Below are positions 1 through 13,220 of a DNA stretch of 64,000 bases, piece by piece. The stretch lies in NCBI GenBank assembly GCA_963747775.1, contig CAVVGT010000003.1, positions 372,001 to 436,000 of the forward strand, given 5' to 3'. Positions within the stretch are counted from its first letter, which is position 1. Every line of letters starts with the position of its first letter. The DNA comes from JAGVSZ01 sp963747775 (lineage in GTDB: Bacteria > Pseudomonadota > Gammaproteobacteria > Burkholderiales > SG8-39). The notes under the pieces were generated by a model, which searched no databases, was not told where the DNA came from, and saw nothing but the letters and a program-made list of their open reading frames with translations. A program made the translations under genes and the position numbers.

Positions 1-999
1 CTCCATGAGGGCGACCGCGCTGCCGCTTTCGCCGACGACGAGCGGCTGGATCGGGGTCGGAGACGGCAGCAGCCGCCACGGGAGCCCTGCGAGACCGGCC
101 GCCAAGCGCTCGGCCAGCTCGCGCAGCTTCGCGCGTCGCCACTCGCCCGCCAGGATGAGGTCCAGGCTGGCCAGGAGCGCGGTCGCGAGCATCGGCGGGC
201 TCGCGGTGGTGAAGACGTAGGTTCGCGCGCGCTGCACGATCCATTCGATAAGGTCCGCCGTCCCCGCGATGAACGCCCCGAATACGCCGGCCGCCTTTCC
301 CAGCGTCCCCATGTAGACGATTCTCGGCGAAGCGACACCCAGATGGGCCAGGGTGCCGCGTCCGCCGCCTCCGAGGACGCCGAACCCGTGCGCGTCGTCG
401 AGCAGCAGCCTTGCGTCGTACCGGTCGCAAAGCCTGACGAGGTCGGCCACCGGAGCGATGTCCCCATCCATGCTGAACACCGCATCGCTGATGACGAGCT
501 TCGCGGCGTGCTGAGACGCGGCGAGGGCCTGCTCCAGCGCGTCGAGGTCCCGATGCGGATAGACGAGGATGTCGGCGCGGGAAAGCCTCGCCCCGTCAAT
601 CAGGCACGCATGGTTCAGCCCGTCGGAGAAGACTGCATCGCCGCGGCCGACGAGCGCCGGGACGACGCCCAGGCTCGCCATGTATCCCGTCGAGAAGTAC
701 AGCGCGCGCGGCATGCCGACAAATGCGGCGAGCGCGCGCTCGAGCATCTCGTGCGCCTGCGTGTGACCGCTGATCAGCGCCGAGGCGGCCGCACCCACGC
801 CGTACCGCTCCGCGCCACGCTTGGCCGCGTCGATCAGGTCCGGCGCGTTGGCGAGCCCCAGGTAATCGTTGCTGCAGAAGGACAGCAGCCGCGCACCGTC
901 GACGTCCAGGTACGCGCCTTGCGGCCCGTCGACCACGCGGCGGTGACGCAGCAGGCTCTGCGACTCGAGAACGTGTAGGCGCGCGGCGAGATCCTGCAT
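1..999 (-). CDS. bioF: 8-amino-7-oxononanoate synthase, C-terminus beyond window
   Basis: This is a PLP-dependent enzyme of the alpha-oxoamine synthase family. BioF condenses pimeloyl-ACP or pimeloyl-CoA with alanine in biotin synthesis. The reverse-strand frame is open for 333 codons from an ATG at 999 and runs off the window edge. Visible family motifs are LLSFCSNDYLGLAN near residue 40, DDAHGFGVLG for the cofactor aspartate, and YMGTLGKAAG, which contains the Schiff-base lysine. BioF is about 390 residues, so some 55 are missing at the C-terminus. Other family members (2-amino-3-ketobutyrate CoA ligase, ALA synthase) share these motifs. BioF is the best fit by overall look, but no other biotin gene is visible here. 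Confidence 0.8.
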   Translation of the reverse strand, partial: MQDLAARLHVLESQSLLRHRRVVDGPQGAYLDVDGARLLSFCSNDYLGLANAPDLIDAAKRGAERYGVGAAASALISGHTQAHEMLERALAAFVGMPRALYFSTGYMASLGVVPALVGRGDAVFSDGLNHACLIDGARLSRADILVYPHRDLDALEQALAASQHAAKLVISDAVFSMDGDIAPVADLVRLCDRYDARLLLDDAHGFGVLGGGGRGTLAHLGVASPRIVYMGTLGKAAGVFGAFIAGTADLIEWIVQRARTYVFTTASPPMLATALLASLDLILAGEWRRAKLRELAERLAAGLAGLPWRLLPSPTPIQPLVVGESGSAVALME

Positions 1000-1248
1000 T
1001 GGAGAACCTCATCAGCCAAGCGCGCCGTGCGAAGGCAACCCTTTCGGGGCGGGCACGCGCAAAGGGCTGGGTGGACGCGCGCTTCACCTCGACCGCCCGC
1101 ACCGCCCGTGGCGGCCCGTCTGCCCGCGCGGGCCGGGCGCAACGCGCTCGCGCGCAAGGCATCCGGATCGTTGCGGCGCCCGAGTCACAGGTCGTCAGAA
1201 TCGTACCATGCGCCGGTCGCGATCTCGGCGATGCCCGGCGTCAGGCGG

Positions 1249-2145
1249 TCACCGCTGACTACGCGAAGGTGAGGGATCGCGACTCTGGAAGTGCAGCGCG
1301 GACGTGCGGCGCGCGAAGTCCTCGATCAACGCATTGAACCGCTCCGGCTCGTCCACGAAGAGCGCGTGTCCCGCGCGCTCGAATAAGACCGTTTCGGTAG
1401 CCGGCCGGTTGCGCTGCAGGTGCCCGGCCTCCTCGGCGAGCTGCGGGGTTACGACGTAGAGCAGCGGCGCCCGAACGGCATGCGCCGCAGCACGCCAGTG
1501 CTCGCGCGGCACCGGGTAGGAGAGGAGCGCGATGCTGTCCTCCAGCCGCATCCGCAGCGCGCCCTCGACGAGCGCGGAGGCCTCGGACTCGGGCCGCGGC
1601 GTCTTGAAGATCGCGCGGACGAACTCGTTCAGCGCGCGACGCCGGTTGCCACGCAGCGATTCTTTGAACACCCCGGCCGGCGGCACGGGCGGCTCGCCGA
1701 CCGAGCTGTCGACGATCACCAGCCCCGCGAGGCGGTCTTCGCCGTGCGCGCGAACGTGCTCGAGCGACTCGAGCGCGCCGAGCGACCAGCCGACGAGAAT
1801 CGCGCGTGGATAGGCATCCAGGAACTCGCGGACATCCGCCGCGCGGCGCTCGAGCGTGTAGCCCGAGCGCGGGATCTCGGAGCGACCCTGGCCGCGCGGA
1901 TCGAGCGCGGCCACGCGATAGCGCGCGCCGAGCGCCTCGAGCTGGAAGCGCCAGATGTCCGCGGGCATCGACCAGCCCGGGACGAACGCGATCACCGGCG
2001 CGTGCGGCGGGCCGCCCTCGAGCACGTGCAGCCGCACGCCGTCGGAGGTTGCGAAGAACCGACTGTCGAACGCGGACGCGGCGGCGGGCACGGCTCCAAG
2101 GATAACCGCGAGCGCGTGCGCCGCGACGCGGCGCCGCGGGCTCAC
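1249..2145 (-). CDS. Secreted alpha/beta-hydrolase
   Basis: The 298-residue protein begins with a hydrophobic signal sequence (AVILGAVPAAASAF) and then an alpha/beta-hydrolase fold. Visible features are an oxyanion-type region (FVPGWSMP), the nucleophile elbow GWSLGA near residue 120 and a catalytic His in RAGHALFVDEP near 265. The substrate cannot be told. It starts at a GTG that overlaps the stop of the upstream gene by 4 bases (GTGA), so the two are probably co-translated. The C-terminal tail after the His motif is basic and poorly structured, and its end may be affected by an indel. Confidence 0.8.
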   Translation of the reverse strand: MSPRRRVAAHALAVILGAVPAAASAFDSRFFATSDGVRLHVLEGGPPHAPVIAFVPGWSMPADIWRFQLEALGARYRVAALDPRGQGRSEIPRSGYTLERRAADVREFLDAYPRAILVGWSLGALESLEHVRAHGEDRLAGLVIVDSSVGEPPVPPAGVFKESLRGNRRRALNEFVRAIFKTPRPESEASALVEGALRMRLEDSIALLSYPVPREHWRAAAHAVRAPLLYVVTPQLAEEAGHLQRNRPATETVLFERAGHALFVDEPERFNALIEDFARRTSALHFQSRDPSPSRSQR

Positions 2146-3278
2146 GAGGGCTTTGCGGTGCCGCGCGCCAGGATCAGTCCGGAACGCCCGTCCTGCCAGT
2201 GGTAACCGAACGGGAACGGCAGCGCCGCGACCTTGCTGCTGGTGCGATAGGCGGCGGCGAGGTCGTGCTGGTAGCCGTAGTTGAAGTCACGGATCGGGCG
2301 CGCGTAGCGGCCGAACAGGCTCACCTCGAATCCGCGCTCGCGGAGATAGCGGTACGGGATGCCGGTGTCGTCCTGGACGAGGAGGTCGCTCGCCTCGAGC
2401 AGCACCTTGCGGGTCCCGGCGAACTCGTTGCCGTGCAGCAGGTATGAGGCCGACTTCAGGAAAGTGACGCTCGAGCCGAACTGGGCGAGGAACGGCAGGA
2501 ACTCGGGGTTCGCGGCGAGCGCCTTGTCGGTCGCGTCGAGCGACAGGTAGTAGAGGGTCTGCGGCTTGCCGACCTGCGCGTGCGAGAACGTGACCTTCAC
2601 CCCTTGCGCGCGGCGACCGACGCGGCGCGCGGCCTCCGACCCCGGCCCGAGATCGAACGGTTCGACCGATATGACGCGGACGTCGAGCAGACCCATCGAG
2701 GCGAGCATCAGCGGCAGCACGCCCTTCAGGCGCGGCGTGTGGAGCTGCTTCGCCATCCGGCTGGTGATGAAGTAGTTGCGCTCGAGGAAATCGGTGAGCG
2801 CGACGCGCATGTCCTTCAGGAGCAGCCCGGCTTCGTCGGCGCTCAGGCTTTCGAAGACCGGCACCGTACCGGGCGCCTCGAGCCCGAACATGACGTACGT
2901 GTCGCAGCGGGGGAAGAGCAGATACGCGTTCAGGAAATCGGGCCCGCTGAACGGGTAGAGCATCGTGCGGCAGTTCGCGAGGTCACCGCCGAGGACCTGG
3001 TTGCGCCAGGTCTCGATCACGCTCAACCGCTCGCGCTGCAGGCGCTCCCATTTCGGCGCGAGCGCGGCCCGGTGCGCCTGCCATGCCTCGAGCGCGGCAA
3101 TGCGCTCATGCAGCGCAAAGTCGGTCTCGGCGCCGGCGAGCAGCCGCGCGGTGGAAGTGAGGCGCGCATCGGCTCCCGGCGACGGTGGCGTCGCGGCGGT
3201 TGCGGCGGTCGCGAAAGCGCACGCGGCCGCGAGCGCGACCAGGGCGCGGGTGAACGAAGAAATCGGGATGGCAGGCAT
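2142..3278 (-). CDS. Exported protein of unknown function
   Basis: The 378-residue protein has a clear N-terminal signal peptide (ALVALAAACAFATAATA) and an otherwise soluble, mixed alpha/beta composition. I do not recognise the family. It contains LANCRTMLYPFSGPDFLNAY and a C-terminal FPFGYHWQDGRSGLILARG segment. It is the first gene of a two-gene unit with the secreted hydrolase, joined by a GTGA overlap, which suggests a shared periplasmic role. No catalytic motif can be claimed. Confidence 0.75.
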   Translation of the reverse strand: MPAIPISSFTRALVALAAACAFATAATAATPPSPGADARLTSTARLLAGAETDFALHERIAALEAWQAHRAALAPKWERLQRERLSVIETWRNQVLGGDLANCRTMLYPFSGPDFLNAYLLFPRCDTYVMFGLEAPGTVPVFESLSADEAGLLLKDMRVALTDFLERNYFITSRMAKQLHTPRLKGVLPLMLASMGLLDVRVISVEPFDLGPGSEAARRVGRRAQGVKVTFSHAQVGKPQTLYYLSLDATDKALAANPEFLPFLAQFGSSVTFLKSASYLLHGNEFAGTRKVLLEASDLLVQDDTGIPYRYLRERGFEVSLFGRYARPIRDFNYGYQHDLAAAYRTSSKVAALPFPFGYHWQDGRSGLILARGTAKPS

Positions 3279-3447
3279 GGGGCGCTCGTTTTCGCACGGC
3301 CGCTCAGGGGCGGCTTTGATGTGCGTTACGAGCAGAACGCGTGCCAGGCGCCGGCGTTGACCGGGCTAGAATGGAACGCCAACTATTCCGCGCACCGGAC
3401 CACGCGGCGGCGTGGACGCACCGACACCTGACCGGATTCCGGCAGCG

Positions 3448-4879
<1,432 letters not shown>

Positions 4880-4912
4880 CCTCGCCCCGGGCTGTCGGTG
4901 TGAATTGGTTGT

Positions 4913-6140
4913 TCAGTACGTCTCGACGTGGTAGCGGCTCGCCTGGCCTTCAGCTCCGGCAGGAGCTGTGCCCAGTCCATGCCGTGCTGCGGCAGACGTC
5001 GGCGAACGCCTCGTTGACGCCGGCTTCCATGCCCTTCAGGCCGCAGATGTAGATGTAGCAGTTCTCGTCCTTGAGCATCGCCGCGACCTTGTCGCGCGCG
5101 CGCGCGGATCAGGTCCTGCACGTACTGCTTGGGCTGCCCCGGCACGCGCGAGAAGGCCAGGTTCATGTCGATGAACTCCTTCGGCAGCTTCATCAGCGGC
5201 CCGAAGTAGGGCAGTTCCCCCGGCGCGCGCGCGCCGAAGAACAGCACCAGCTCGCCGCCTTCCTTGAGCGCGATGCGGCGTCGCCGGCGCTCGGTCATCG
5301 CGCGCATCGGCGCCGAGCCGGTGCCGGTGCAGATCATCATGATCGAGGATCCGGGATGGTTGGGCATCAGGAAGCTCGTGCCGTAGGGCCCGACGACGTT
5401 GACCTTGTCGCCCTTCTTGAGGTCGCACAGGAAGTTCGAGGCGACGCCCGCGCACCGGCTTGCCGTCGCGGTCGCGCGTCACGCGCTTCACCGTGAGCGA
5501 GACGTTGTTGTAGCCGGGACGCTCGCCGTTGCGCGGGCTGGCGATCGAGTAGAGCCGCACGTGGTGCGGCTTGCCGTTTGCGTCGAGCCCGGGCGGAACG
5601 ATGCCCGAGCGACTGCCCCTCGAGCACCGGGAACGCGGTCTTGCCGAAGTCGAGCACGATGTGGTGGATCTCGCTCGAGGCGTCCGTCGGCGGTGAGGCG
5701 GTAGTTGCCGGTGACGGTCGCGATCGCCGGCCGGGCGAGCGTGTACAGGCCGACGTACGGATGCGCCGCGGACCACGGCGGCGAGGCCGGCGCCGCCCTG
5801 GCCCGCGGTCGCGATCGTCGGTGATGCGCGCGACTTCGTCGGGAATCTCGCTTCGCCCGCCGGCCTCGGGCTCGGTCTCCGGCGGCAGCGAGTCCCACGA
5901 AAGCTGCTGCTCGAGCGAGTACGGCTGCGTCTTGGCAATCTGGCGCCAGCTGTCGATCGCGCCGGTGGGGCAGGGCGACATGCAGGCCTTGCAGCTCTCG
6001 CACACGTCGAAGTTGACCACGTAGTTGCGCGAGTCGTGCGTGATCGCCTTGACCGGGCAGGTCTCCTCGCAGGTGTTGCACCGGATGCAGATCTCCGGGT
6101 CGATGAGGTGCTGGCGCACGAGTTCGGCGGGAGCGTTCAT
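4913..6140 (-). CDS. boxA: Benzoyl-CoA epoxidase reductase subunit BoxA (frameshifted)
   Basis: BoxA passes electrons from NADPH to the diiron centre of BoxB. The N-terminus carries two [4Fe-4S] ferredoxin motifs, CIRCNTCEETCP near residue 18 and CESCKACMSPCP near 47. A ferredoxin-NADP reductase-like part follows: flavin-binding RLYSIASPRNGER, a nucleotide-binding ICTGTGSAPMRAMTE, and LVLFFGARAPGELPYFGPL. The span of about 409 codons fits the family. The start at 6140 is the one in frame with the ferredoxin domain, although a recoded copy of the first 15 codons lies just upstream. Several one-base indels split it (near 5445, 5600, 5690, 5780 and 5820). It sits between two boxB genes. Confidence 0.85.
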
Positions 6141-6160
6141 GGCAGCACCTCGAGCAGACT

Positions 6161-6192
6161 TGGGGGATCAACAAGGGGGCGTGCCCCCTTGT
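6161..6192 (-). repeat. Palindromic module upstream of boxA, shared with sufU
   Basis: There is a perfect 10-bp inverted repeat, ACAAGGGGGC and GCCCCCTTGT, with a 2-nt centre at 6171-6192. It is followed on the coding strand by TGATCCCCCAA. The same sequence of about 35 bp, with three or four differences, lies at 18873-18906 in front of sufU. As RNA it would form a strong GC hairpin between the mini-ORF and the boxA start. Confidence 0.75.
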
Positions 6193-6248
6193 TCCAGCGC
6201 GATCGGATCGATGAGGTGCTGGCGGACCAGCTCTGCGGGAGCGTTCAT
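6168..6248 (-). CDS. Mini-ORF made of a recoded copy of the boxA start
   Basis: This 26-codon frame starts at an ATG at 6248 and reads MNAPAELVRQHLIDP, identical in protein sequence to the first 15 residues of BoxA. Five of its codons differ from boxA, all at third positions and all synonymous (GCA/GCC, GAG/GAA, CTG/CTC, GTC/GTG, GAT/GAC). It then runs through a 22-bp palindrome and stops at a TGA touching the palindrome. The true boxA ATG lies 27 nt further on. Whether it is translated is unknown. The conserved peptide argues against neutral decay, and the same arrangement occurs before sufU. Confidence 0.5.
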   Translation of the reverse strand: MNAPAELVRQHLIDPIALEQGGTPPC

Positions 6249-6267
6249 GATGCAGGGGTCACTTCCC

Positions 6268-7702
<1,435 letters not shown>

Positions 7703-7710
7703 CGATTTGC

Positions 7711-9393
<1,683 letters not shown>

Positions 9394-9397
<4 letters not shown>

Positions 9398-10322
9398 GAT
9401 TTCTCCTGGTGGGCGTGTGCTTGCGGGCGACCGCGCGCGCGAGCTCGTCGAGGCTCGCTTCGGCGCTGCGGTCGGCGGTATTGATCGTGACGTCGGCCTG
9501 GCCGTAGAGCTTCTCGCGGCCGGCGAGGATGCGACGCAGGTCGTCCATGGCTTCGCGATTGCCGGCCATCGGCCGGTAGTCGCCTTGCGCGACAACGCGC
9601 GCCATGTGCTCCTCCGGGGCCGCCTTCAGCCAGACGGTGTGGCAGGTCGAGAGCAGCAGGTCATAGGTCCCCGGCTCCGACACGAGGCTCCCGCCGGTGG
9701 CGATCACGCAGCGCTCGTTGCTCTCGAGCACGCGCTCGAGCGCGCCGCGCTCGTAGCGGCGGTAGCCCGCCTGGCCGTGCAGCAGGAAGATCTCGTGCAG
9801 GCTGGTGCCGGCCTCGGCCTCGATTTCGTGGTCGAGCTCGACGAATGGCACGCCGAGGCGCCGCGCGAGCCCGCCGCCCAGGGTGGACTTGCCGGCGCCG
9901 CGCAGCCCGACGAGCGCGATGCGATTCTCGCGGTTGCCGTACTTCGCGCCGAACTCGCGCATCAGCCGCTGGCGGACATCCGGGAGCTTGGCCGCGGGCA
10001 GGCGCTTGAGAAACTGCTCGATCAGCGTGAGCTCGACCGACTGGCCGTTTTCCTCGCGGACCAGGTCGTTGACCGGCAGGTTCAGCGCGTGCGCGATCTG
10101 GCGCAGGAGCAGTACCGAGACGTTGCCGCGCCCCGACTCGAGCTGGGCGAGGTAGCGCTCCGAGACGCCGGAGTCGCGAGCGAGGAGTTTGCGGGTCATG
10201 CCGCGCCGGGCACGGGCCTCGCGCACCCGGTCGCCTAGGCGCTGCAGGAACGCGGCGTCCAGCTCGACGACCGTGGTGTCGTCCTTGCGCGACAGCTTGC
10301 GGCCGGCCTCGTGGGCGCCCAT
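9394..10322 (-). CDS. boxR: BoxR-type benzoyl-CoA-responsive regulator (XRE + shikimate kinase-like)
   Basis: The protein combines an XRE-type helix-turn-helix (about residues 27-83, REARARRGMTRKLLARDSGV, SERYLAQLESGRGNVS) with a shikimate-kinase-like domain starting near residue 135, with Walker A GLRGAGKSTLGG. BoxR/BzdR proteins use the kinase-like domain to sense benzoyl-CoA and repress the box or bzd operon. The frame stays open past its expected end. A one-base indel in the CG run near 9437-9446 would give an ATGA overlap with boxC at 9394-9397. It is transcribed away from the flavodoxin gene and probably represses both arms from the shared intergenic region. Confidence 0.87.
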
Positions 10323-10371
10323 GCGGTGTGCTCTCCTGGTTCCGCTGGTCGCCAGCGGTCGCGACGCTTGC

Positions 10372-10425
10372 TGCACTGCGATGAAATATAATGCTTGCAG
10401 GTGCGGTGAGCTGCATTATAATGCA
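10372..10425. promoter_or_regulatory. Divergent box promoter with TGCA operator repeats
   Basis: TGCA occurs at 10372-10375, 10396-10399, 10412-10415 and 10422-10425. The last two are spaced TGCA-N6-TGCA, the arrangement described for BzdR/BoxR operators. Perfect TATAAT hexamers lie at 10387-10392 and 10417-10422 on the plus strand and at 10415-10420 on the minus strand. The operators therefore overlap the -10 boxes of both directions, which fits repression of boxR-boxC-boxB-boxA and of the flavodoxin-DUF4863-ligase arm. Binding is inferred. Confidence 0.65.
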
Positions 10426-10479
10426 CATCAAGGAAAACGCAAGCTGTCCGTGCGAGATAGCTGCAACCAGGAACCGTGA

Positions 10480-10956
10480 ATGCCCCTCGACCTCACGATC
10501 CTCGTCGGGACGATGACCGGGAACGCACAACTCGTGGCGCAGGAGCTGGAGCTCGTCCTGGACGACGACGACACGCGCGTGACGACCAAGCTGATGGATG
10601 GCCTCGATGCCGCGGTGTTCGATCGCGGCGGGCTGTTCCTCGTCTGCACCTCGACCTACGGCCAAGGCGACGTCCCGGACAACGCCAAGGCCCTCTACGC
10701 ATCGCTGCACAACCGGCGCCCGGATCTGTCCGGCATCCGCTACGGCGTCGTCGCGCTCGGCGACCGCACCTACAAGGACACGTTCTGCAACGGCGGGCGG
10801 CGCTTCGACGCCATCCTCGCCGAGCTCGGCGCCCGGCGCGTCGGGGAGATCCTGTTCCACGACGCCTCGAGCGGCGTGCTCGCCGAGGAGGTGGCGAGCG
10901 AATGGGTCGGGCCGTGGGCCGACCTCGCGCGCGAGCAGGCGAGCACCGATGCCTGA
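10480..10956 (+). CDS. Flavodoxin (MioC-like)
   Basis: The 158-residue flavodoxin-fold protein has the FMN phosphate-loop signature ILVGTMTGNAQLVAQELE at the N-terminus, a CTSTYGQGDVPDNA ring-contact loop near residue 60 and a YGVVALGDRTYKDTFCNGG loop near 90. These match short flavodoxins of the MioC/sulfite-reductase type. It is the first gene right of the TGCA operator region, with DUF4863 and the benzoate-CoA ligase following. It may feed electrons to a pathway enzyme, perhaps the epoxidase, but BoxA normally does this, so the role is an inference. Confidence 0.8.
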   Translation: MPLDLTILVGTMTGNAQLVAQELELVLDDDDTRVTTKLMDGLDAAVFDRGGLFLVCTSTYGQGDVPDNAKALYASLHNRRPDLSGIRYGVVALGDRTYKDTFCNGGRRFDAILAELGARRVGEILFHDASSGVLAEEVASEWVGPWADLAREQASTDA

Positions 10957-10971
10957 GGCGCGCCGCGAACC

Positions 10972-11439
10972 GTGATCGCGCCACTCCGCATGCTGATCGA
11001 GCAGGTCACTCGGCACATCGCGGGCCGGCCGCTCGACGCGGCGCTCGAAGCCGAGCTGAACCGCGCGTTTCCGGCAGGCGGCGAGATCGTCCGCGCCATC
11101 GAGCGCGCGTGCCATAACGGCATTGCCGCCGGCCTCCTGTGCACCGAGGGCGGCGGCAATCGGAAGTTCGGGCGCGTCTTCGCGCCCGACGAGGCGCTTG
11201 CCCGATTCAGCGTCGACGTGGTGGACATCACGACGCTCGTCGGCAACCATCACAATCATCCGACCGGCGAGATCGACTTGGTCCTGCCGGTGGATCCGCA
11301 AGCGAGGTTCGACGGGCGCGGCGCGGGCTGGCTCGTCTACGGGCCGGGATCCGGCCACCGTCCGACGGTGACCGACGGGCGCGCGCTCGTGCTCTACCTG
11401 CTGCCCGAGGGCAGGATCGAATGGACCCGGACCGGCTGA
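10972..11439 (+). CDS. DUF4863 family protein
   Basis: The 155-residue protein starts at a GTG at 10972, 15 bp after the flavodoxin. A conserved core reads LLCTEGGGNRKFGRVF and then LVGNHHNHPTGEIDLVLP. The His cluster suggests a metal site, and the fold is probably cupin-like. The family includes 4-hydroxylaminobenzoate lyase-type proteins and is often found in aerobic benzoyl-CoA clusters, where its job has not been firmly set. Here it sits between the flavodoxin and benzoate-CoA ligase in one transcription unit, so a role in benzoate use is likely but unproven. Confidence 0.7.
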   Translation: MIAPLRMLIEQVTRHIAGRPLDAALEAELNRAFPAGGEIVRAIERACHNGIAAGLLCTEGGGNRKFGRVFAPDEALARFSVDVVDITTLVGNHHNHPTGEIDLVLPVDPQARFDGRGAGWLVYGPGSGHRPTVTDGRALVLYLLPEGRIEWTRTG

Positions 11440-11467
11440 CGCCGGCGCAACATCTGGAGGAGGGCAC

Positions 11468-13066
11468 ATGGCCGGACTCAGCAAGATCGATCACAGCGTC
11501 AGCCCGCCAGCGATCGAGATTCCGCGGCGCTACAACGCCGCGCACGACCTGATCGAGCGCAACCTCGCGGCGGGCCGCAGCGCAAAGCTCGCATACATCG
11601 ACGACGCGGGGCGCTACACCTACGCGGACCTCGCCGAGCGCGTGAACCGCGCGGCGAATGCGCTCGCCGGGCTCGGCCTCGGGTTCGAGGACCGCATGAT
11701 GCTCTGCCATCTCGACACGATCGACTGGCCGGCGGTGTTTCTCGGCGCGATCAAGGCCGGCATCGTGCCGATCGCCGTCAACACGCTCCTCACTGCGGCC
11801 GATTACGAGTTCATGCTTAACGACAGCCGCGCGAAGGCGCTCGTCGTCTCGGAGGCGCTGTGGCCGCAATTCGCGCCGATCCTCGCGCATTGCCCGCACG
11901 TCAGGCACGTGATCGTGTCGGGGGCGAACGCGCAGGGGCGCCTGCGACTGCCGGACCTGCTCGGCAAGGCCGGCGCGTCGTTCGCGGCGGCGCCGACGAG
12001 CTGCGACGACCCGTGCTTCTGGCTCTACTCCTCGGGCTCGACCGGTACGCCCAAGGGGACCGTACACATCCAGTCGAGCATGATCTACACGGCCGAGCTG
12101 TATGCGCGACCGGTGCTCGGCATCCGCGAGAGCGATCTCGTCTTTTCGGCGGCCAAGCTCTTCTTCGCTTACGGGCTCGGCAACGGTCTCAGCTTTCCAC
12201 TCGCGGTCGGAGCCACGACGGTGTTGATGCCGGAGCGGCCGACGCCGGCAGCGGTCTTCAAGCGGCTGAAGGAGCATCAGCCGACGATCTTCTACGGCGT
12301 CCCGACGCTCTACGCGGCGCTTCTCGCGGCGCCGGACCTGCCCCAGCGGACGGAGCTGAACCTGCGCGTCTGCACGTCGGCGGGCGAAGCGCTTCCCGCC
12401 GACATCGGGCGGCGCTGGACGGAGCACTTCGGCGTCGAGATCCTCGATGGAATCGGCTCGACCGAGTTGCTGCATATCTTTCTCTCGAACCGGCCCGGAG
12501 AGGTCCGCTACGGTACGAGCGGCAAGGCGGTCCCCGGTTACAAGCTGCGCATCGTGAACGAGAGCGGTGCGGACGCCGCGCTGAACGAGGTCGGCGATCT
12601 ACTCGTTTCTGGGCCGAGCGCGGCGACGGGATACTGGAACAACCGCGAGCGCACCCGCTCGACATTCATGGGCGAGTGGACGCGCACGGGCGACAAATAC
12701 ACCCTCGACAAGGACGGCTATTACACCTACGGCGGGCGGTCGGACGACATGCTCAAGGTGGGCGGGATATACGTCTCGCCGTTCGAGGTCGAGGCCGCCC
12801 TATTGACGCATCCCGATGTTTTCGAGGTGGCGGTAATCGGGGTCCCCGACGACCAGCAGCTCATCAAACCAAAGGCTTACGTGGTGACGAAGCAGGGCGT
12901 ACCGGCGACGCCGGCGCTCGCGGAGGCGCTGAAGCAGCACGTGAAGGACCGACTCGCGCCCTACAAGTATCCCCGCTGGGTCGAGTTCGTAGCCGAGTTG
13001 CCGAAGACGGCCACCGGAAAGATCCAGCGGTTCAAGCTCCGCGCATTGGAAGGGTCCCGCGGGTAA
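11468..13066 (+). CDS. bclA: Benzoate-CoA ligase
   Basis: The 532-residue ANL-superfamily ligase forms benzoyl-CoA from benzoate, ATP and CoA. Visible are the P-loop-like CFWLYSSGSTGTPKGTVH near residue 180, AKLFFAYGLGNGLSFPLAVG near 240, the adenylate motif GIGSTELLHIFLSN near 330, TGDKYTLDKDGYYTYGGRSDD near 415, and the C-terminal lysine motif LPKTATGKIQRFKLR. A strong ribosome-binding site (GGAGGA) precedes the ATG. It closes the plus-strand arm of the box locus and supplies the substrate of BoxAB. It is uninterrupted, unlike the box genes opposite. Confidence 0.93.
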   Translation: MAGLSKIDHSVSPPAIEIPRRYNAAHDLIERNLAAGRSAKLAYIDDAGRYTYADLAERVNRAANALAGLGLGFEDRMMLCHLDTIDWPAVFLGAIKAGIVPIAVNTLLTAADYEFMLNDSRAKALVVSEALWPQFAPILAHCPHVRHVIVSGANAQGRLRLPDLLGKAGASFAAAPTSCDDPCFWLYSSGSTGTPKGTVHIQSSMIYTAELYARPVLGIRESDLVFSAAKLFFAYGLGNGLSFPLAVGATTVLMPERPTPAAVFKRLKEHQPTIFYGVPTLYAALLAAPDLPQRTELNLRVCTSAGEALPADIGRRWTEHFGVEILDGIGSTELLHIFLSNRPGEVRYGTSGKAVPGYKLRIVNESGADAALNEVGDLLVSGPSAATGYWNNRERTRSTFMGEWTRTGDKYTLDKDGYYTYGGRSDDMLKVGGIYVSPFEVEAALLTHPDVFEVAVIGVPDDQQLIKPKAYVVTKQGVPATPALAEALKQHVKDRLAPYKYPRWVEFVAELPKTATGKIQRFKLRALEGSRG

Positions 13067-13114
13067 CGGTTCGTACCCGCGGCCTCCGATGGTCGCTGCG
13101 ATGAGGGAGGGAAC

Positions 13115-13170
13115 TTTTGCGCTCAAAGGTTGACCAAAACGCTCAGGAATCGGTAAACTTGAGCAAAAGC
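13115..13170 (+). promoter_or_regulatory. Promoter region of the Suf operon
   Basis: A candidate sigma70 promoter has TTGACC at 13130-13135 and TAAACT at 13154-13159, spaced 18 bp. It is flanked by an inverted repeat, TTTTGCGCTCAA (13115-13126) and TTGAGCAAAAGC (13159-13170). This lies about 50 bp before the Rrf2/IscR gene and could be its own operator. I could not match it to a known IscR consensus. Confidence 0.4.
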
Positions 13171-13220
13171 GTCGGCTATTGACGGGCGCTCAACCCTTGG
13201 ACCAGGACTGGAGGCAGTCA

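Noticed and set aside
343..978. Long plus-strand frame opposite bioF
   Set aside because: It is the antisense shadow of a clear PLP enzyme; high GC makes such open frames common.
6168..6248. Diversity-generating retroelement-type template/variable repeat for the duplicated boxA start
   Set aside because: Differences are all synonymous and not adenine-specific, and no reverse transcriptase is in the window.
6096..6248. Programmed translational hop from the upstream to the downstream boxA copy
   Set aside because: Possible in principle because both copies end in the same codon, but the downstream copy has its own ATG, so a hop is not needed.
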